A DNA stretch of 64,000 bases. It comes from Vibrio marinisediminis. GTDB lineage: Bacteria; Pseudomonadota; Gammaproteobacteria; Enterobacterales; Vibrionaceae. Positions 16,346 through 29,050 of the stretch are shown one piece after another. Position numbers and translations under genes: made by a program. Where the stretch lies: positions 1 through 64,000 of the forward strand of contig NZ_JACFYF010000013.1 of assembly GCF_014050145.1 (NCBI RefSeq). The letters are read 5' to 3'. Every line of letters begins with the position of its first letter. Positions within the stretch are counted from its first letter, which is position 1. Below the pieces are notes generated by a model. That model saw only the letters and a list, made by a program, of their open reading frames with translations. It was not told where the DNA came from and did not search any database.

Positions 16346-16819
16346 TTATTGGATATCGAGAAGCTCGACATCAAAAATCAGTGTTGCTGACGGAGGAATA
16401 GGACCCGTTCCATTTTTGCCATAAGCTAGAGTACTTGGTACAAATAGACGAACTTTGTCACCAACAGTCATATAAGTTAGACCTTCTTGCCATCCAGCAA
16501 TCACTTGACCTAAACCGAAAGTAATTGGTTCGCCACGGTTTACCGAACTGTCAAACACAGTGCCATCAATTAAAGTGCCGTGGTAATGCACTTTTACTTT
16601 GTTGCTTTTCGTTGGGTGAACCGTACCTTCACCTTTCTCTAACACCAAGTATTGAAGACCACTCTCAGTGGTAATCACGCCTTCTTTTACGCCATTTTCA
16701 GCCAAGAATGCTTGCCCTAGCTCGAAGTTTACGTCAGCCGCTTTGTGGTTTGTCCACGTGCGGTAAATGAAGAAACCAGCGAGAACGAAAACAACAATAG
16801 GGAAGATAATTTTAGTCAT
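16346..16819 (-). CDS. Membrane-anchored FKBP-type peptidyl-prolyl isomerase
   Basis: A 157-residue protein with an N-terminal membrane anchor (IIFPIVVFVLAGFFIY). The FKBP domain spans about 45-157: VKVHYHGTLIDGTVFDSS, GEPITFGLGQVIAGWQEGL, and YGKNGTGPIPPSATLIFDVELL. The central active-site residues (YHG, FDSS, VIAGW, LIFDVEL) are all there. It catalyses prolyl cis-trans isomerisation, here probably in the periplasm. It is short and lacks the dimerisation domain of FkpA. AAAGGA precedes the start. It is 17 nt downstream of the DsbA-like lipoprotein gene, so the pair looks like a folding-factor operon. Confidence 0.93.
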   Translation of the reverse strand: MTKIIFPIVVFVLAGFFIYRTWTNHKAADVNFELGQAFLAENGVKEGVITTESGLQYLVLEKGEGTVHPTKSNKVKVHYHGTLIDGTVFDSSVNRGEPITFGLGQVIAGWQEGLTYMTVGDKVRLFVPSTLAYGKNGTGPIPPSATLIFDVELLDIQ

Positions 16820-16836
16820 GAGTCCTTTCCAGTAAA

Positions 16837-17454
16837 TTACTTTTTAATTAGGTAGTTAATTGTGTTAGCGATGCTTTCAATGTCTTGGTGACCTGAAGTA
16901 ATGATTTCGTACTTACCGTTGACAATAAACGTTGGTACGCCATTAATCTCACCTTTAGTGGTTATGTCGTCAGCAAGTTGCATTGCTTGGAACAACTGTT
17001 GCTGTTGCTCTTCGGTAATGTCGTATGGTGATACTAAACCGCGGCTTTGAAAGGCGTTGTCGATGGCGGCTTTTTTCTCTGCCATCGTTGCACCATCAGC
17101 CATTTGAACGGCAGAAAATAGATCAAGCATCATCTGGTGATCAGGCTTTTTGCCTAACTGCATTTCTGCGCTGTAGTAAATCATCGCGCCAATTTGTGCA
17201 CTTTCATTAAATGTTACGTGAACTTTACCCACACTTTGGTCAATCAGCTTTTCAAGTTTTGGTAGTTGAGATTCCATTTGTTTGCAGTGACCGCAGTTCA
17301 ATGAAAATACTTCAGTGACCTGTGGTAGGCGATAAACAGAAAGGTTTGCAGGTAGTTGAGTATACTGTTCACCTTCAACTGGAGTCGTACTTTCAGAGCA
17401 ACCAGCAAGTAATGCTGACACCCCAACGAGAAGTAGAGCGATTATTTTTTTCAT
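16837..17454 (-). CDS. DsbA-family thiol:disulfide oxidoreductase, lipoprotein form
   Basis: A 205-residue thioredoxin-fold protein with a lipoprotein signal (lipobox LAGC, Cys 19). The active site is CGHC at 54-57 and the cis-proline loop is GVPTFIVNG. Overall layout is DsbA-like, with a helical insertion between the active site and the cis-Pro. Typical DsbA has CPHC; CGHC is the dipeptide of protein disulfide isomerase and usually gives a less oxidising or isomerase-like potential (family knowledge). It would act at the membrane face of the periplasm. It heads an operon with the FKBP isomerase. It may be an additional oxidase or a specialised partner of one substrate. Confidence 0.9.
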   Translation of the reverse strand: MKKIIALLLVGVSALLAGCSESTTPVEGEQYTQLPANLSVYRLPQVTEVFSLNCGHCKQMESQLPKLEKLIDQSVGKVHVTFNESAQIGAMIYYSAEMQLGKKPDHQMMLDLFSAVQMADGATMAEKKAAIDNAFQSRGLVSPYDITEEQQQQLFQAMQLADDITTKGEINGVPTFIVNGKYEIITSGHQDIESIANTINYLIKK

Positions 17455-17702
17455 ATTGTTATCTCATTTAGAACGCGTTTGCGTGCACAAAGTTGCCAGA
17501 TTTTACCGTTAACACGGCATGAAACAAATGCTTATCTAGCGTTGATTAGTAAATTTTAACAACTTATCCATCTAAGTAGCTACTTGTGTCAAACGATGAA
17601 CAGAATTTTGGAAAAATTAGTTAGATTTTTCTACGCTTGGCTAAAGCTTTTGCGGTTTTGAACGATATAAACTTAGCAAGCATAAGATTATATGGTGATG
17701 TA

Positions 17703-18323
17703 ATGAAGTTTTTACCTCTGGGATTAAGCATGGCGGTATTGATGTTGAGCGGATGTGGTTCACTGCCGACAGACGTTTTGACCAGTAATATGTTATCCGT
17801 CGCCCCGCAAAGTGACAGAGATGTGTTACATCCGGAATGGGGTGATGCCACCATTGTTGCTCGTTCGGGAGTAGAAGGCCCTTATGGTGAGAAAAATGCT
17901 TACCAGCCACACTCATTAGAAAGCTTCCTTGCCAAGAATAATCTTGAATATGAAGTACTACCCGGTGGTTATAAAATGATCCGTCTAATGGATACCATTA
18001 AATTCCAGACAGGATCGGCGCAAGTTTCAAATCAATCAGCATATTGGCTCAATACCATTGGGCGTTATATCGCTTCGCAACCGGGTATCGATGTGGTTAT
18101 TGATGGGCACGCTGATAGTAGCGGTGGGTCGGCATTTAATGACACGTTATCGATGCAAAGAGCGGATGCCGTTAAGCAACGATTGGTTAGCAATCAAGTC
18201 AACAAGCAACTTATTTTTACGCGTGGGTATGGTGAGACTGCGCCAGCTTGCAGCAATTCGACCACGAGTGGCAAAGCGTGCAATCGTCGTGCGGAACTTC
18301 GATTTATATTATCGACTGAATAA
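17703..18323 (+). CDS. OmpA-family (peptidoglycan-binding) lipoprotein
   Basis: A 206-residue lipoprotein. The signal MKFLPLGLSMAVLMLSGC gives a lipidated Cys at 18. The C-terminal OmpA domain (about 95-206) contains IKFQTGSAQVS, VVIDGHADSSG, LSMQRADAVKQRL, TRGYGETAP and the ending NRRAELRF. Such domains bind peptidoglycan diaminopimelate and tether the outer membrane. I chose ATG 17703 because it starts the lipoprotein signal; a frame from 17637 adds unrelated residues. A long hairpin terminator follows. Its specific role is unknown. Confidence 0.88.
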   Translation: MKFLPLGLSMAVLMLSGCGSLPTDVLTSNMLSVAPQSDRDVLHPEWGDATIVARSGVEGPYGEKNAYQPHSLESFLAKNNLEYEVLPGGYKMIRLMDTIKFQTGSAQVSNQSAYWLNTIGRYIASQPGIDVVIDGHADSSGGSAFNDTLSMQRADAVKQRLVSNQVNKQLIFTRGYGETAPACSNSTTSGKACNRRAELRFILSTE

Positions 18324-18352
18324 TCGCCAAACACACCATATCAACTTGCTTT

Positions 18353-18390
18353 AAAACGAGAATATCGACTTAGTCGCTATTCTCGTTTTT
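18353..18390 (+). terminator. Long hairpin terminator before glpK
   Basis: AAAACGAGAATA pairs with TATTCTCGTTTT, with an inner CGACT/AGTCG extension, and ends in a T-run. Confidence 0.88.
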
Positions 18391-18437
18391 ATATCTGCCT
18401 ATAATTATTATAAAGATAAATAGATAGGATTTTTCGC

Positions 18438-19940
18438 GTGAAACAAAAGAAGTATATTGTTGCTTTAGACCAAGGCACCACAAGCTCTCGAGCAATAGTA
18501 TTCGACCAAAATGCCAATGTTGTCAGTATATCTCAACGTGAATTTACGCAAATTTACCCGAAAGCGGGCTGGGTTGAGCATGATCCGCTAGAGATTTATG
18601 CCACCCAAAGTGCAACTTTATCGGAAGCGATTGCAAAAGCTGAAATCAGCAGTGATGAGATTGCCTCTATTGGTATTACCAACCAACGTGAAACTACGGT
18701 GGTGTGGAATAAAAATACAGGAAAACCAATCTACAATGCCATTGTTTGGCAATGCCGTCGGACGACAGAAATATGTGATAGTCTCGCTGACGAAGGTTTT
18801 GAGCAATTGATACAGCGCAAAACTGGATTAGTATTGGACCCTTACTTTTCTGCTTCAAAGCTCAAATGGATACTCGATAACGTGCCAATGGCGAGAGTAC
18901 ATGCGGAAAATGGCGAACTGCTATTTGGTACTATTGATACTTGGTTAATGTGGAAAATGACTCAAGGTCAAGTTCATGCTACCGACTATACCAACGCTTC
19001 TCGCACCATGCTGTTTAATATCGATAGTAAAACATGGGACTCGCAGTTACTTAGCCTATTTGGGATCCCAAACTCAATGATGCCGGAAGTTAAGTCTTCA
19101 TCAAGCTTATATGGTCACGCACTAATTGGCGGCTCGAGCATTCCAATTAGTGGTGTAGTGGGCGATCAACAAGCGGCATTGTTTGGTCAAAAATGTACCA
19201 AACCGGGTCAGGCGAAGAATACCTACGGAACCGGCTGCTTCTTGTTAATGAATACAGGTAGCCAGCGTGTCACCTCCACTCACGGGTTGTTGACCACGCT
19301 AGCATGTGATGAGGTGGGAGACCCCGTTTATGCACTAGAAGGTTCAGTATTTATGGGCGGAGCTTCTATTCAATGGCTTCGCGATGAGCTTAAACTTTTG
19401 CCACATGCTAAACAGTCAGAAGCAATGGCACGTGAAGTTGAAAGCTCAAATGGTGTGTATGTTGTGCCAGCCTTTACTGGGCTTGGCGCGCCTTACTGGG
19501 ATGCGCATGCTAGGGGAACCATCGTTGGGCTAACGCGAGGTGTCAGTTCAAACCATATTGTACGCGCGACACTTGAGAGCATTGCTTATCAGTCTAAAGA
19601 TGTGTTGGATGCGATGCTTGCGGATGCGGGTGTTTCATTAGATGGTTTGAAGGTTGATGGCGGAGCAGTGTCGAATGATTTCTTGATGCAGTTCCAAGCA
19701 GATGTATTGCAAACCAAAGTACTAAGACCACAAGCGAGAGAAACGACCGCAATGGGTGCGGCTTATCTCGCCGGCTTAGCCGTTGGTTTTTGGCAAGGTT
19801 TGGATGATATTGAAAATAAATCGTCTAGTGATGAGTGTTTTGAACCAAGTGATGATCTTGATAAGCAAGTTCGCCGATATAAAGGCTGGAAAAGGGCAGT
19901 TCGTTGCGCTCAGGTGTGGGCATCAACAGATGGTGAGTGA
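18438..19940 (+). CDS. glpK: Glycerol kinase
   Basis: A 500-residue FGGY-family kinase phosphorylating glycerol to sn-glycerol 3-phosphate. Diagnostic segments: [17 protein letters not shown] at the N terminus, [54 protein letters not shown], and [15 protein letters not shown]. Length agrees with the family. The start is a GTG at 18438 with only a weak TAGGAT upstream. glpF is not adjacent. glpD, which uses the product, is about 7 kb away. A terminator follows. Confidence 0.98.
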   Translation: MKQKKYIVALDQGTTSSRAIVFDQNANVVSISQREFTQIYPKAGWVEHDPLEIYATQSATLSEAIAKAEISSDEIASIGITNQRETTVVWNKNTGKPIYNAIVWQCRRTTEICDSLADEGFEQLIQRKTGLVLDPYFSASKLKWILDNVPMARVHAENGELLFGTIDTWLMWKMTQGQVHATDYTNASRTMLFNIDSKTWDSQLLSLFGIPNSMMPEVKSSSSLYGHALIGGSSIPISGVVGDQQAALFGQKCTKPGQAKNTYGTGCFLLMNTGSQRVTSTHGLLTTLACDEVGDPVYALEGSVFMGGASIQWLRDELKLLPHAKQSEAMAREVESSNGVYVVPAFTGLGAPYWDAHARGTIVGLTRGVSSNHIVRATLESIAYQSKDVLDAMLADAGVSLDGLKVDGGAVSNDFLMQFQADVLQTKVLRPQARETTAMGAAYLAGLAVGFWQGLDDIENKSSSDECFEPSDDLDKQVRRYKGWKRAVRCAQVWASTDGE

Positions 19941-19979
19941 TCGAATAAAAACCGATATTCATAAAGCGTAAATCGTCAG

Positions 19980-20009
19980 CCGTGTACTCTCAGTGCACGG
20001 TTGTTTTTT
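19980..20009 (+). terminator. Terminator after glpK
   Basis: CCGTG and CACGG with an inner ACT/AGT pairing, followed by TTGTTTTTT. Confidence 0.85.
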
Positions 20010-20072
20010 ATCAACAATATGAGCTATTTATTTATCGATAAACAATGGTTGGCAGTAAGAACACTTCTCTAT

Positions 20073-20252
20073 TTACTCTTTTTGCTCTTTAGCATTGTCG
20101 CTATCTTCGGCAGATAATCCACTCTGAATATTCGCATCATGTGCGTTTGTGTCTGTTTCTGATATGGAGTCAGGACAATATTCTTCTTGGTGTCGGTAGT
20201 ACTTTACTAAGAAAGGGGTCAGCATCATGCTTGAAGGGAAAAAGCGTTTCAT
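20073..20252 (-). CDS. Possible small hypothetical protein
   Basis: A 59-codon frame starting MKRFFPSSMMLTPFLVKYY, with a mildly hydrophobic, basic N terminus and an acidic C terminus rich in Asp, Ser and Glu. AGGTGCGG lies upstream of the ATG at a slightly long distance. I recognise no family. It fills an otherwise empty interval between glpK and the next membrane protein. It could be a genuine short gene or a chance frame. Confidence 0.35.
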   Translation of the reverse strand: MKRFFPSSMMLTPFLVKYYRHQEEYCPDSISETDTNAHDANIQSGLSAEDSDNAKEQKE

Positions 20253-20391
20253 AAACCGCACCTGTTTGTGAAATAGGCGGACAGTATGGCGCATTGTTAA
20301 GATAAAGTCTTAATTTTGAATTAGATGTGTGGAAAGTATCTATCTTTGAAATGGTGTTTATGCTGATTTTAAGCAAGTCTGGCGATGGCGA

Positions 20392-20419
20392 AGGAAAGAA
20401 ACCCCAGCCTGGGCTGGGG
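20392..20419 (-). terminator. Terminator after the YgjV-like gene
   Basis: CCCCAGCC and GGCTGGGG form a GC-rich stem with TTTCTTTCC following on the minus strand. Confidence 0.85.
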
Positions 20420-20428
20420 TAATAGAAT

Positions 20429-20680
20429 TTATACTGCAGTGCTTATTTTAGCTGTTTTTTTTTCTTGCTGCATTTTTGCTAGGAAGTAGACGTTCACACA
20501 AGCGATGAAACCGTTTGTCAAAACTACAGGCCATGAGTCAATCATCAAACCGTATGCCGTAAATAGCGCACAGCCAACAAAGTTCAATACACGCAGTTTA
20601 ACGATGTCTTTCATCGTTAATGAAATTGCCACCATAATAGATGCTGCGTAGCCTAGAATTTCAACCATGTTCATATCCAT
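20429..20680 (-). CDS. Small YgjV-like inner-membrane protein
   Basis: An 83-residue hydrophobic protein with about three membrane helices: ILGYAASIMVAISLT, LNFVGCALFTAYGLMI and LTNGFIACVNVYFLAKM. The pattern (two short hairpin helices, MKDIVKLRVLNF in between) resembles the YgjV family of small membrane proteins of unknown function. GAGGG about 8 nt upstream supports the start at 20680. It stands alone with its own terminator. Confidence 0.7.
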   Translation of the reverse strand: MDMNMVEILGYAASIMVAISLTMKDIVKLRVLNFVGCALFTAYGLMIDSWPVVLTNGFIACVNVYFLAKMQQEKKTAKISTAV

Positions 20681-20898
20681 TTATTCACCCTCTAAAAATT
20701 TTCCGATGAGTATCGGTGACCATCTTCTCGTCGTGAGATTGTTGAGGATTGTCCATGCCTCGAAAGGTCTTGCTTATCTATATGAAAATATAGCAGGGGA
20801 AATTCTGTGATGAAAGCCCCAAAATTATGAAGATAGAAGGTTAGCGATTACGCAAACGATTAGGTTAAATTATGAGTCTACTTGTCAACGTACTGTAA

Positions 20899-20932
20899 AT
20901 AAAAAAGCCTACATCGATGTCGAAGTAGGCTC
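20899..20932 (-). terminator. Terminator after yeeX
   Basis: GCCTAC at 20907-20912 pairs with GTAGGC at 20925-20930. On the minus strand a run of six T follows. Confidence 0.85.
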
Positions 20933-20962
20933 TTGAATCATTGCTTAGCTAGCGAAGGGTGA

Positions 20963-21283
20963 TTATTTTTTCACGCCTTTTTGAACTTGCTTGTCTTCTT
21001 CAGTTAATTCACGAATACGACGGCTGATTTCACGACGGTCCTTTGAAATCTCTGCACTCTTGATGATGTGATCATCAACGCGATCTTCGTAGTCAGCTTT
21101 CATGTTTTTGATGATGCCTACGATTTCATCGTGTGTCATTTCTGGCTTAATGTAGTCCAATAAGTTTTCTAGCAAATCTACACGTTTGCGGTTATCACGA
21201 ACTTTCTTCTCGTTATCTAAAAGCTCTCGTTTTAGCTTATTCTTACGACGAGCTTGAGATACGATTTCAAATACACCACTCAT
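20963..21283 (-). CDS. yeeX: DUF496 coiled-coil protein (YeeX family)
   Basis: A 106-residue, highly charged helical protein. Segments [56 protein letters not shown] and [17 protein letters not shown] align well by memory with E. coli YeeX. The family is DUF496, predicted coiled coil, function unknown. Start at 21283 is preferred because AAAGGAACC sits just upstream; an in-frame start at 21307 lacks this. It is a single-gene unit with its own terminator. Confidence 0.88.
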   Translation of the reverse strand: MSGVFEIVSQARRKNKLKRELLDNEKKVRDNRKRVDLLENLLDYIKPEMTHDEIVGIIKNMKADYEDRVDDHIIKSAEISKDRREISRRIRELTEEDKQVQKGVKK

Positions 21284-21472
21284 AGGTTCCTTTCCCGATC
21301 TTAACATTAACTATCAATGATTAAATCATAACAAAGCGGGGGTTAACAGTACTAAGATCAATCATTACGGTAAGTTGGTGCTTTTATGTTCAAATCGTTT
21401 CGTAAGTGATTGAGCAAGAGAATGGAACGATATATGATTTTGCAAAGTTGACAGTAAATTGAATTTCTAGAT

Positions 21473-21667
21473 ATGCGCCGATCAGACATTATCATTCCAA
21501 AATTAGAAGACAGTTCCATTCCATCGTGCACTCGAAAGTTGGTTAAAGCGTACAAATTTGAACGAACCCAGCAGGAAATTACGGAAGTAGAGCTAAACCG
21601 AGCTAAAATTGTCATGATTGATGAGAATGGCAATATGAAGCGAATTCCAATCCTAGCCGAGCATTAA
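21473..21667 (+). CDS. Possible small hypothetical protein upstream of yceH
   Basis: A 64-residue frame, MRRSDIIIPKLEDSSIPSC to IPILAEH, charged and without membrane segments. The ribosome site is poor. The amino acid pattern (EVELNRAKIVMIDENGNMKRI) looks protein-like, and no competing gene occupies the interval. It ends 27 nt before yceH. I recognise no family; conservation in other vibrios would decide. Confidence 0.45.
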   Translation: MRRSDIIIPKLEDSSIPSCTRKLVKAYKFERTQQEITEVELNRAKIVMIDENGNMKRIPILAEH

Positions 21668-21694
21668 CAGAATAAACAATAATAAGGATGTCCT

Positions 21695-22351
21695 ATGAAT
21701 ATTGAGCTATCTCCCATTGAAGCAAGGGTAATTGGTTGTCTTATCGAGAAAGAAGTGACAACACCAGATTACTATCCCCTAACGCTCAATAGCTTAACGT
21801 CGGCTTGTAACCAAAAAAGCAATCGCGAACCCGTGATGAACCTCACTGATGGTGAAGTGCATGAAGCCATAGATAGTCTAATTGCTCGCCGTCTGGTGAG
21901 CGATGAAAGCAGCTTCAATAGCCGTGCGAGTAAATTTCAGCACCGCTTTTGTAATACCGAGTTTGGTGACCTAAAGTTAACGGCTCAAGAGAAAGCGATA
22001 GTGTGTTGTTTGCTATTGCGCGGCGCTCAAACACCAGGTGAATTGCGCACGCGTACTAACCGCTTAGCAGAGTTTACCGACGTAAAAGAAGTAGAGGCAA
22101 TTCTTGAACGAATGACCAACCATGGTTCAGGCGTGTTAGTGGTAAAACTTCCTCGTGAAGCCGGTAAGCGTGAGTCGCGTTACCAACACCTTTTTAGCGG
22201 TGAGGTTGATGTTGATTCTTTACAAGTGGCGGCGGTAAGCGGTCATGCCCATGTTGGTAAAGTAGAGCTGCTTGAAGAAGAGTTAATGGCTCTGAAAGAA
22301 GAAGTTCAACAATTGAGAATGTTAGTTGACCAGCTTAATGAGCGAATCTAA
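21695..22351 (+). CDS. yceH: YceH-family protein (DUF480)
   Basis: A 218-residue protein starting [20 protein letters not shown], with [22 protein letters not shown], the hallmark of the DUF480/YceH family. The family folds as two winged-helix domains. A C-terminal coiled coil ([20 protein letters not shown]) follows. Function is not established. AAGGATG lies upstream. The GIY-YIG gene begins inside its end (14-bp overlap), so the two are cotranscribed. Confidence 0.92.
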   Translation: MNIELSPIEARVIGCLIEKEVTTPDYYPLTLNSLTSACNQKSNREPVMNLTDGEVHEAIDSLIARRLVSDESSFNSRASKFQHRFCNTEFGDLKLTAQEKAIVCCLLLRGAQTPGELRTRTNRLAEFTDVKEVEAILERMTNHGSGVLVVKLPREAGKRESRYQHLFSGEVDVDSLQVAAVSGHAHVGKVELLEEELMALKEEVQQLRMLVDQLNERI

Positions 22352-22661
22352 TACTACTAACTGGAGCGTATACCTCGTGCGTATGCGCTCTAATGCTTTA
22401 TATTGCGGCATCACAACGGATGTGGCTAGGCGATTTGACCAACATGTTTCCGGTAATGGAGCGAAAGCCCTGAAAGGAAAGGGACCATTAGTGTTGGAAT
22501 GGCATCAGATATTAAACGACAGTCGAAGCATGGCTTCGAAAGTCGAAATACAGCTAAAACGGCAAAACAAATCGGTTAAGGAGGCACTGATTTCAGGCGA
22601 AAAAAGCTTGATTGATGTCGTCTCAGAAGATTTATATGATGAGATATACTGTTTAAGCTAA
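22338..22661 (+). CDS. GIY-YIG nuclease-superfamily protein (UPF0213-like)
   Basis: A 107-residue single-domain protein. The motif is [20 protein letters not shown], i.e. the GIY-YIG core as VYL...YCG, followed by [17 protein letters not shown] with the catalytic-type Arg and His. A later Glu lies in [10 protein letters not shown]. Family members include YhbQ-type proteins with suspected nuclease activity. The ATG at 22338 overlaps the end of yceH by 14 bp. A TTG at 22326 is less likely. Confidence 0.85.
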   Translation: MSESNTTNWSVYLVRMRSNALYCGITTDVARRFDQHVSGNGAKALKGKGPLVLEWHQILNDSRSMASKVEIQLKRQNKSVKEALISGEKSLIDVVSEDLYDEIYCLS

Positions 22662-22729
22662 CGTATCGTTTTGATGGCTAAAACATGAATCTGTAAGGCA
22701 TGTCTAAAAGATGTGTTTAATTTAACTAG

Positions 22730-26394
<3,665 letters not shown>

Positions 26395-26395
26395 C

Positions 26396-27085
26396 CTAAA
26401 TTGGGGTTGCGAGAAACGTTTTTTCTAGTAACGCTTGCTTCAGTTCTGAAGTCATCTCAATAGTTTGGTTAAACTTAATCCCAAAACGATGACCTTGCTT
26501 TTGTTTTTCAATGCCGACAATGGAATAAACCAATGTCTCGGGAAGAAGGGCTGAGAGTTCGCTCTCAACGGCAATCTCACTATTGCTATCGAGCGTGTTT
26601 TCACCCTTAATAAAAATAGCGCATCCGTTTACCGAAAAATCCAGCATGGTCGCCTCATAACTGACGGTGTTCGATTTTATACTGATTGGAAGATCGAGCG
26701 TGTAGCGTTCATGAGAGCGTATAGGCTTAGATGCAAAGTGTTTCGGCATGCGCAGAAATAACAAGCCTGTTGGGCTATTAATCGAGCCTAAAATTGAAGA
26801 TTTAAAGGCGACAATATGACCTAATTTTGACTGTGTGATGCCTCTTACAACCACTTCTGCATTGTTGACTTGTCGCATAACCAAGGCTTCCTGAGCTTTT
26901 TTCGGAAACTCGGCGATCACGTACTGCCCAAGCTTACAACCGATATAATCTGCATTGAATGCGTATGTGTCGTGAGGTCCAAACTCCAATTTGATTGAGA
27001 ACTTGAGACCGGGCGTTAAAAAAGGAATGAGCAATTCCACATTGTCATTAGGCATAGTCGTATAAAGATTATTAGATATAGCCAT
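26396..27085 (-). CDS. PilZ-domain c-di-GMP-binding protein (YcgR-like)
   Basis: A 229-residue protein of two parts: an N-terminal YcgR/PilZN-like beta domain (about 1-115) and a C-terminal PilZ domain. The PilZ motifs are both present: RSHERY (RxxxR) and DFSVNGCAI (DxSxxG). It should therefore bind c-di-GMP. Such proteins act as flagellar brakes or in biofilm control; this exact role is inferred. Its stop codon is one base from the luxQ stop, so transcripts of the two will overlap unless termination is precise. Confidence 0.88.
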   Translation of the reverse strand: MAISNNLYTTMPNDNVELLIPFLTPGLKFSIKLEFGPHDTYAFNADYIGCKLGQYVIAEFPKKAQEALVMRQVNNAEVVVRGITQSKLGHIVAFKSSILGSINSPTGLLFLRMPKHFASKPIRSHERYTLDLPISIKSNTVSYEATMLDFSVNGCAIFIKGENTLDSNSEIAVESELSALLPETLVYSIVGIEKQKQGHRFGIKFNQTIEMTSELKQALLEKTFLATPI

Positions 27086-27154
27086 TACTATACTTTGAAT
27101 TTCAGCAAGTTAAATTGTAAATTGCGCTAATAGATTAAAACTGAGATCACAGTC

Positions 27155-28645
27155 TTAACTTAACCAATGATAAATCGCTTGCTGATCTTGCTCGGTGAGT
27201 TGGTAACAAAGCTTCGTTCGGCGCTTCAAAATGTCATCGGCGGTCATCGCCCATTCACTATTTTTAAGGAAATCCAATTCACTCATGTACAATTCATCAA
27301 CAAAAGGCTGATTGTGTTGAGACATGTTGCTGAGTATCTGCCAAATTTCAACACCATATAGATTGACCATTCGCCGAATAGCGTCCTTGGAAAGGTAGGG
27401 GTGTTGTCCATGTACCTGTTTTTCTAGAGTCGCGTGATGCAAACCACAGGCTTCACTAAAGACATGGTGCTCACTTTGGCTTGGCTGCAGGTGATCAAAG
27501 TATGGTTGTAGCTTATCAACGGTTTTTTCCGCCAGTTTTCGGTAGGTCGTGAGTTTGCCACCATAGAGGCTAACAATCGGCAGTTGCAAGTGATGTGCTT
27601 GTAACACCAGTTCATAGTCACGACTTTGCTGCTGGGCAGGAAGGTCTGGGGTGCCAAATAATGGACGGACGCCACTAAAGCTGTCAACCACGTCGTTGGG
27701 TGAGAGTTGCTGACAAAAGTGCTGATTACAAACCTCTAACAAATAGCTTATTTCTTCATTGGAAGCTTGTACTTGGTATGGGTCACCGACGAATGGGATA
27801 TCGGTCGTACCAATCATCGAATACTGGTCTAAATATGGAATCACAAAGACCACTCGCTTGTCTGCATTTTGCAAAATATAGGCATCACGACCAGCGTATA
27901 GCTTATTAACAATCAGGTGTGAGCCTTTTACTAGCCTCATTGGGTATTGGCTGTGTTCATCGGTGCGCTGCTCAATAAAATCGGCAGCCCACGGCCCCGT
28001 TGCGTTTACTAAAGCGCGGCTATAGCGAATGACTTTTTGCTGCGTTCTCTGGTCAAACAGTTCGATTTGCCACAATGACTTGTCTCGTTTAACGTGCAGA
28101 ACTTCGCAATAATTTCGTACTTCAGCTCCCATTTGATACGCATTCTTCACATTGGCAATCACCAAGCGAGCGTCATCGACCCAGCAATCAGAGTATTCGA
28201 AAGCGGCTGAGATGTGTGGTTTTAAACCATCTTTAGTCGATAAGGTGATTGACTGACTCGGGGGTAAAAGGCTACGACGGGAAAGGTGATCGTAAAGGAA
28301 TAGTCCAGTGCGTATTAGCCATGCGGGGCGAAGTGCGGGTTGTTTCGGTAAACGAAAACGCATCGGTTTTACTATATGCGCAGCTTTGCGAAGTAAGATC
28401 TCGCGCTCGGCAAGGGCTTCTTTGACTAAGCGAAACTCAGCATGCTCTAAATAGCGTAGTCCACCATGGATTAACTTTGAACTGGCTGAAGAAGTTGCCA
28501 TTGCGAAATCTTTGGCCTCATAAAGCCCGACGCTTAGTCCGCGATTGACGGCTTCACTTGCAATACCAGCGCCATTGATTCCACCACCAATAACAACGAC
28601 GTCTAATGGTGCTGACTCAAGAGGAAATTCGAGAGTGTTTGACAT
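27155..28645 (-). CDS. glpD: Aerobic glycerol-3-phosphate dehydrogenase
   Basis: A 496-residue FAD enzyme oxidising sn-glycerol 3-phosphate to dihydroxyacetone phosphate and feeding electrons to quinone at the inner membrane. N-terminal FAD motif: VVVIGGGINGAGIA. Further family blocks: SSKLIHGGLRYLEH, LVNATGPWAADFI, SMIGTTDIPF, FSGVRPLFGTP and SLYGGKLTTYRKLAE. Length fits the family. It is monocistronic here. It works downstream of GlpK (18438-19940). Confidence 0.98.
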   Translation of the reverse strand: MSNTLEFPLESAPLDVVVIGGGINGAGIASEAVNRGLSVGLYEAKDFAMATSSASSKLIHGGLRYLEHAEFRLVKEALAEREILLRKAAHIVKPMRFRLPKQPALRPAWLIRTGLFLYDHLSRRSLLPPSQSITLSTKDGLKPHISAAFEYSDCWVDDARLVIANVKNAYQMGAEVRNYCEVLHVKRDKSLWQIELFDQRTQQKVIRYSRALVNATGPWAADFIEQRTDEHSQYPMRLVKGSHLIVNKLYAGRDAYILQNADKRVVFVIPYLDQYSMIGTTDIPFVGDPYQVQASNEEISYLLEVCNQHFCQQLSPNDVVDSFSGVRPLFGTPDLPAQQQSRDYELVLQAHHLQLPIVSLYGGKLTTYRKLAEKTVDKLQPYFDHLQPSQSEHHVFSEACGLHHATLEKQVHGQHPYLSKDAIRRMVNLYGVEIWQILSNMSQHNQPFVDELYMSELDFLKNSEWAMTADDILKRRTKLCYQLTEQDQQAIYHWLS

Positions 28646-28729
28646 GCCGCATCCCTGAACAAACTAATGTAATCAACAGTATAGTCAATCTCATAAGTAA
28701 GGAATGTGAACAATAGGCAAATTGGATAA

Positions 28730-28939
28730 CTAAAATAGGCTACGGAGAAACGCGCTTTCTTCGTCGCTGATGATCGTCGTTGTTTTCGGTTCTAACTTGG
28801 CATCGATTGCCCCTCTCAGTTCGGAGAGTTGGTGTGGCGTCAGTTGATTAAGTTGTGACTTAATCAGATCAAGGTGAGTCACAAGCACTGAAGGATTTGT
28901 CTGCGGTTGTCGATGGTTGATAGCACTGTTGTAGTTCAT
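28730..28939 (-). CDS. Small hypothetical protein
   Basis: A 69-residue soluble protein starting MNYNSAINHRQPQTN. A helical stretch LDLIKSQLNQLTPHQLSELRGAIDAKL is followed by a short tail ending ESAFLRSLF. GGGAGGT just upstream makes the start at 28939 convincing and argues that the gene is real. I recognise no family. A perfect 9-bp inverted repeat lies about 20 bp upstream. It precedes glpD by 84 bp on the same strand, so cotranscription is possible. Confidence 0.62.
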   Translation of the reverse strand: MNYNSAINHRQPQTNPSVLVTHLDLIKSQLNQLTPHQLSELRGAIDAKLEPKTTTIISDEESAFLRSLF

Positions 28940-28960
28940 TGGACCTCCCGTCATCAGAGT

Positions 28961-28983
28961 ATTCAGAATAAGAAATTCTGAAT
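28961..28983. repeat. Perfect 9-bp inverted repeat upstream of the small hypothetical gene
   Basis: ATTCAGAAT at 28961-28969 and ATTCTGAAT at 28975-28983 with a 5-nt spacer. It could be an operator or a leader hairpin. Confidence 0.6.
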
Positions 28984-29009
28984 AGAGAATGTCCGGAGTA
29001 TGTCAGGGT

Positions 29010-29044
29010 AAAGCGAGAAGTCAGTGAAACTGACTTCTCGCTTT
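29010..29044 (-). terminator. 16-bp-stem hairpin after yccS
   Basis: AAAGCGAGAAGTCAGT pairs perfectly with ACTGACTTCTCGCTTT around GAA. On the minus strand it lies just past the yccS stop codon and ends in TTTACCC. The U-tract is short but the stem is very strong. Confidence 0.75.
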
Positions 29045-29050
29045 AGAAGA

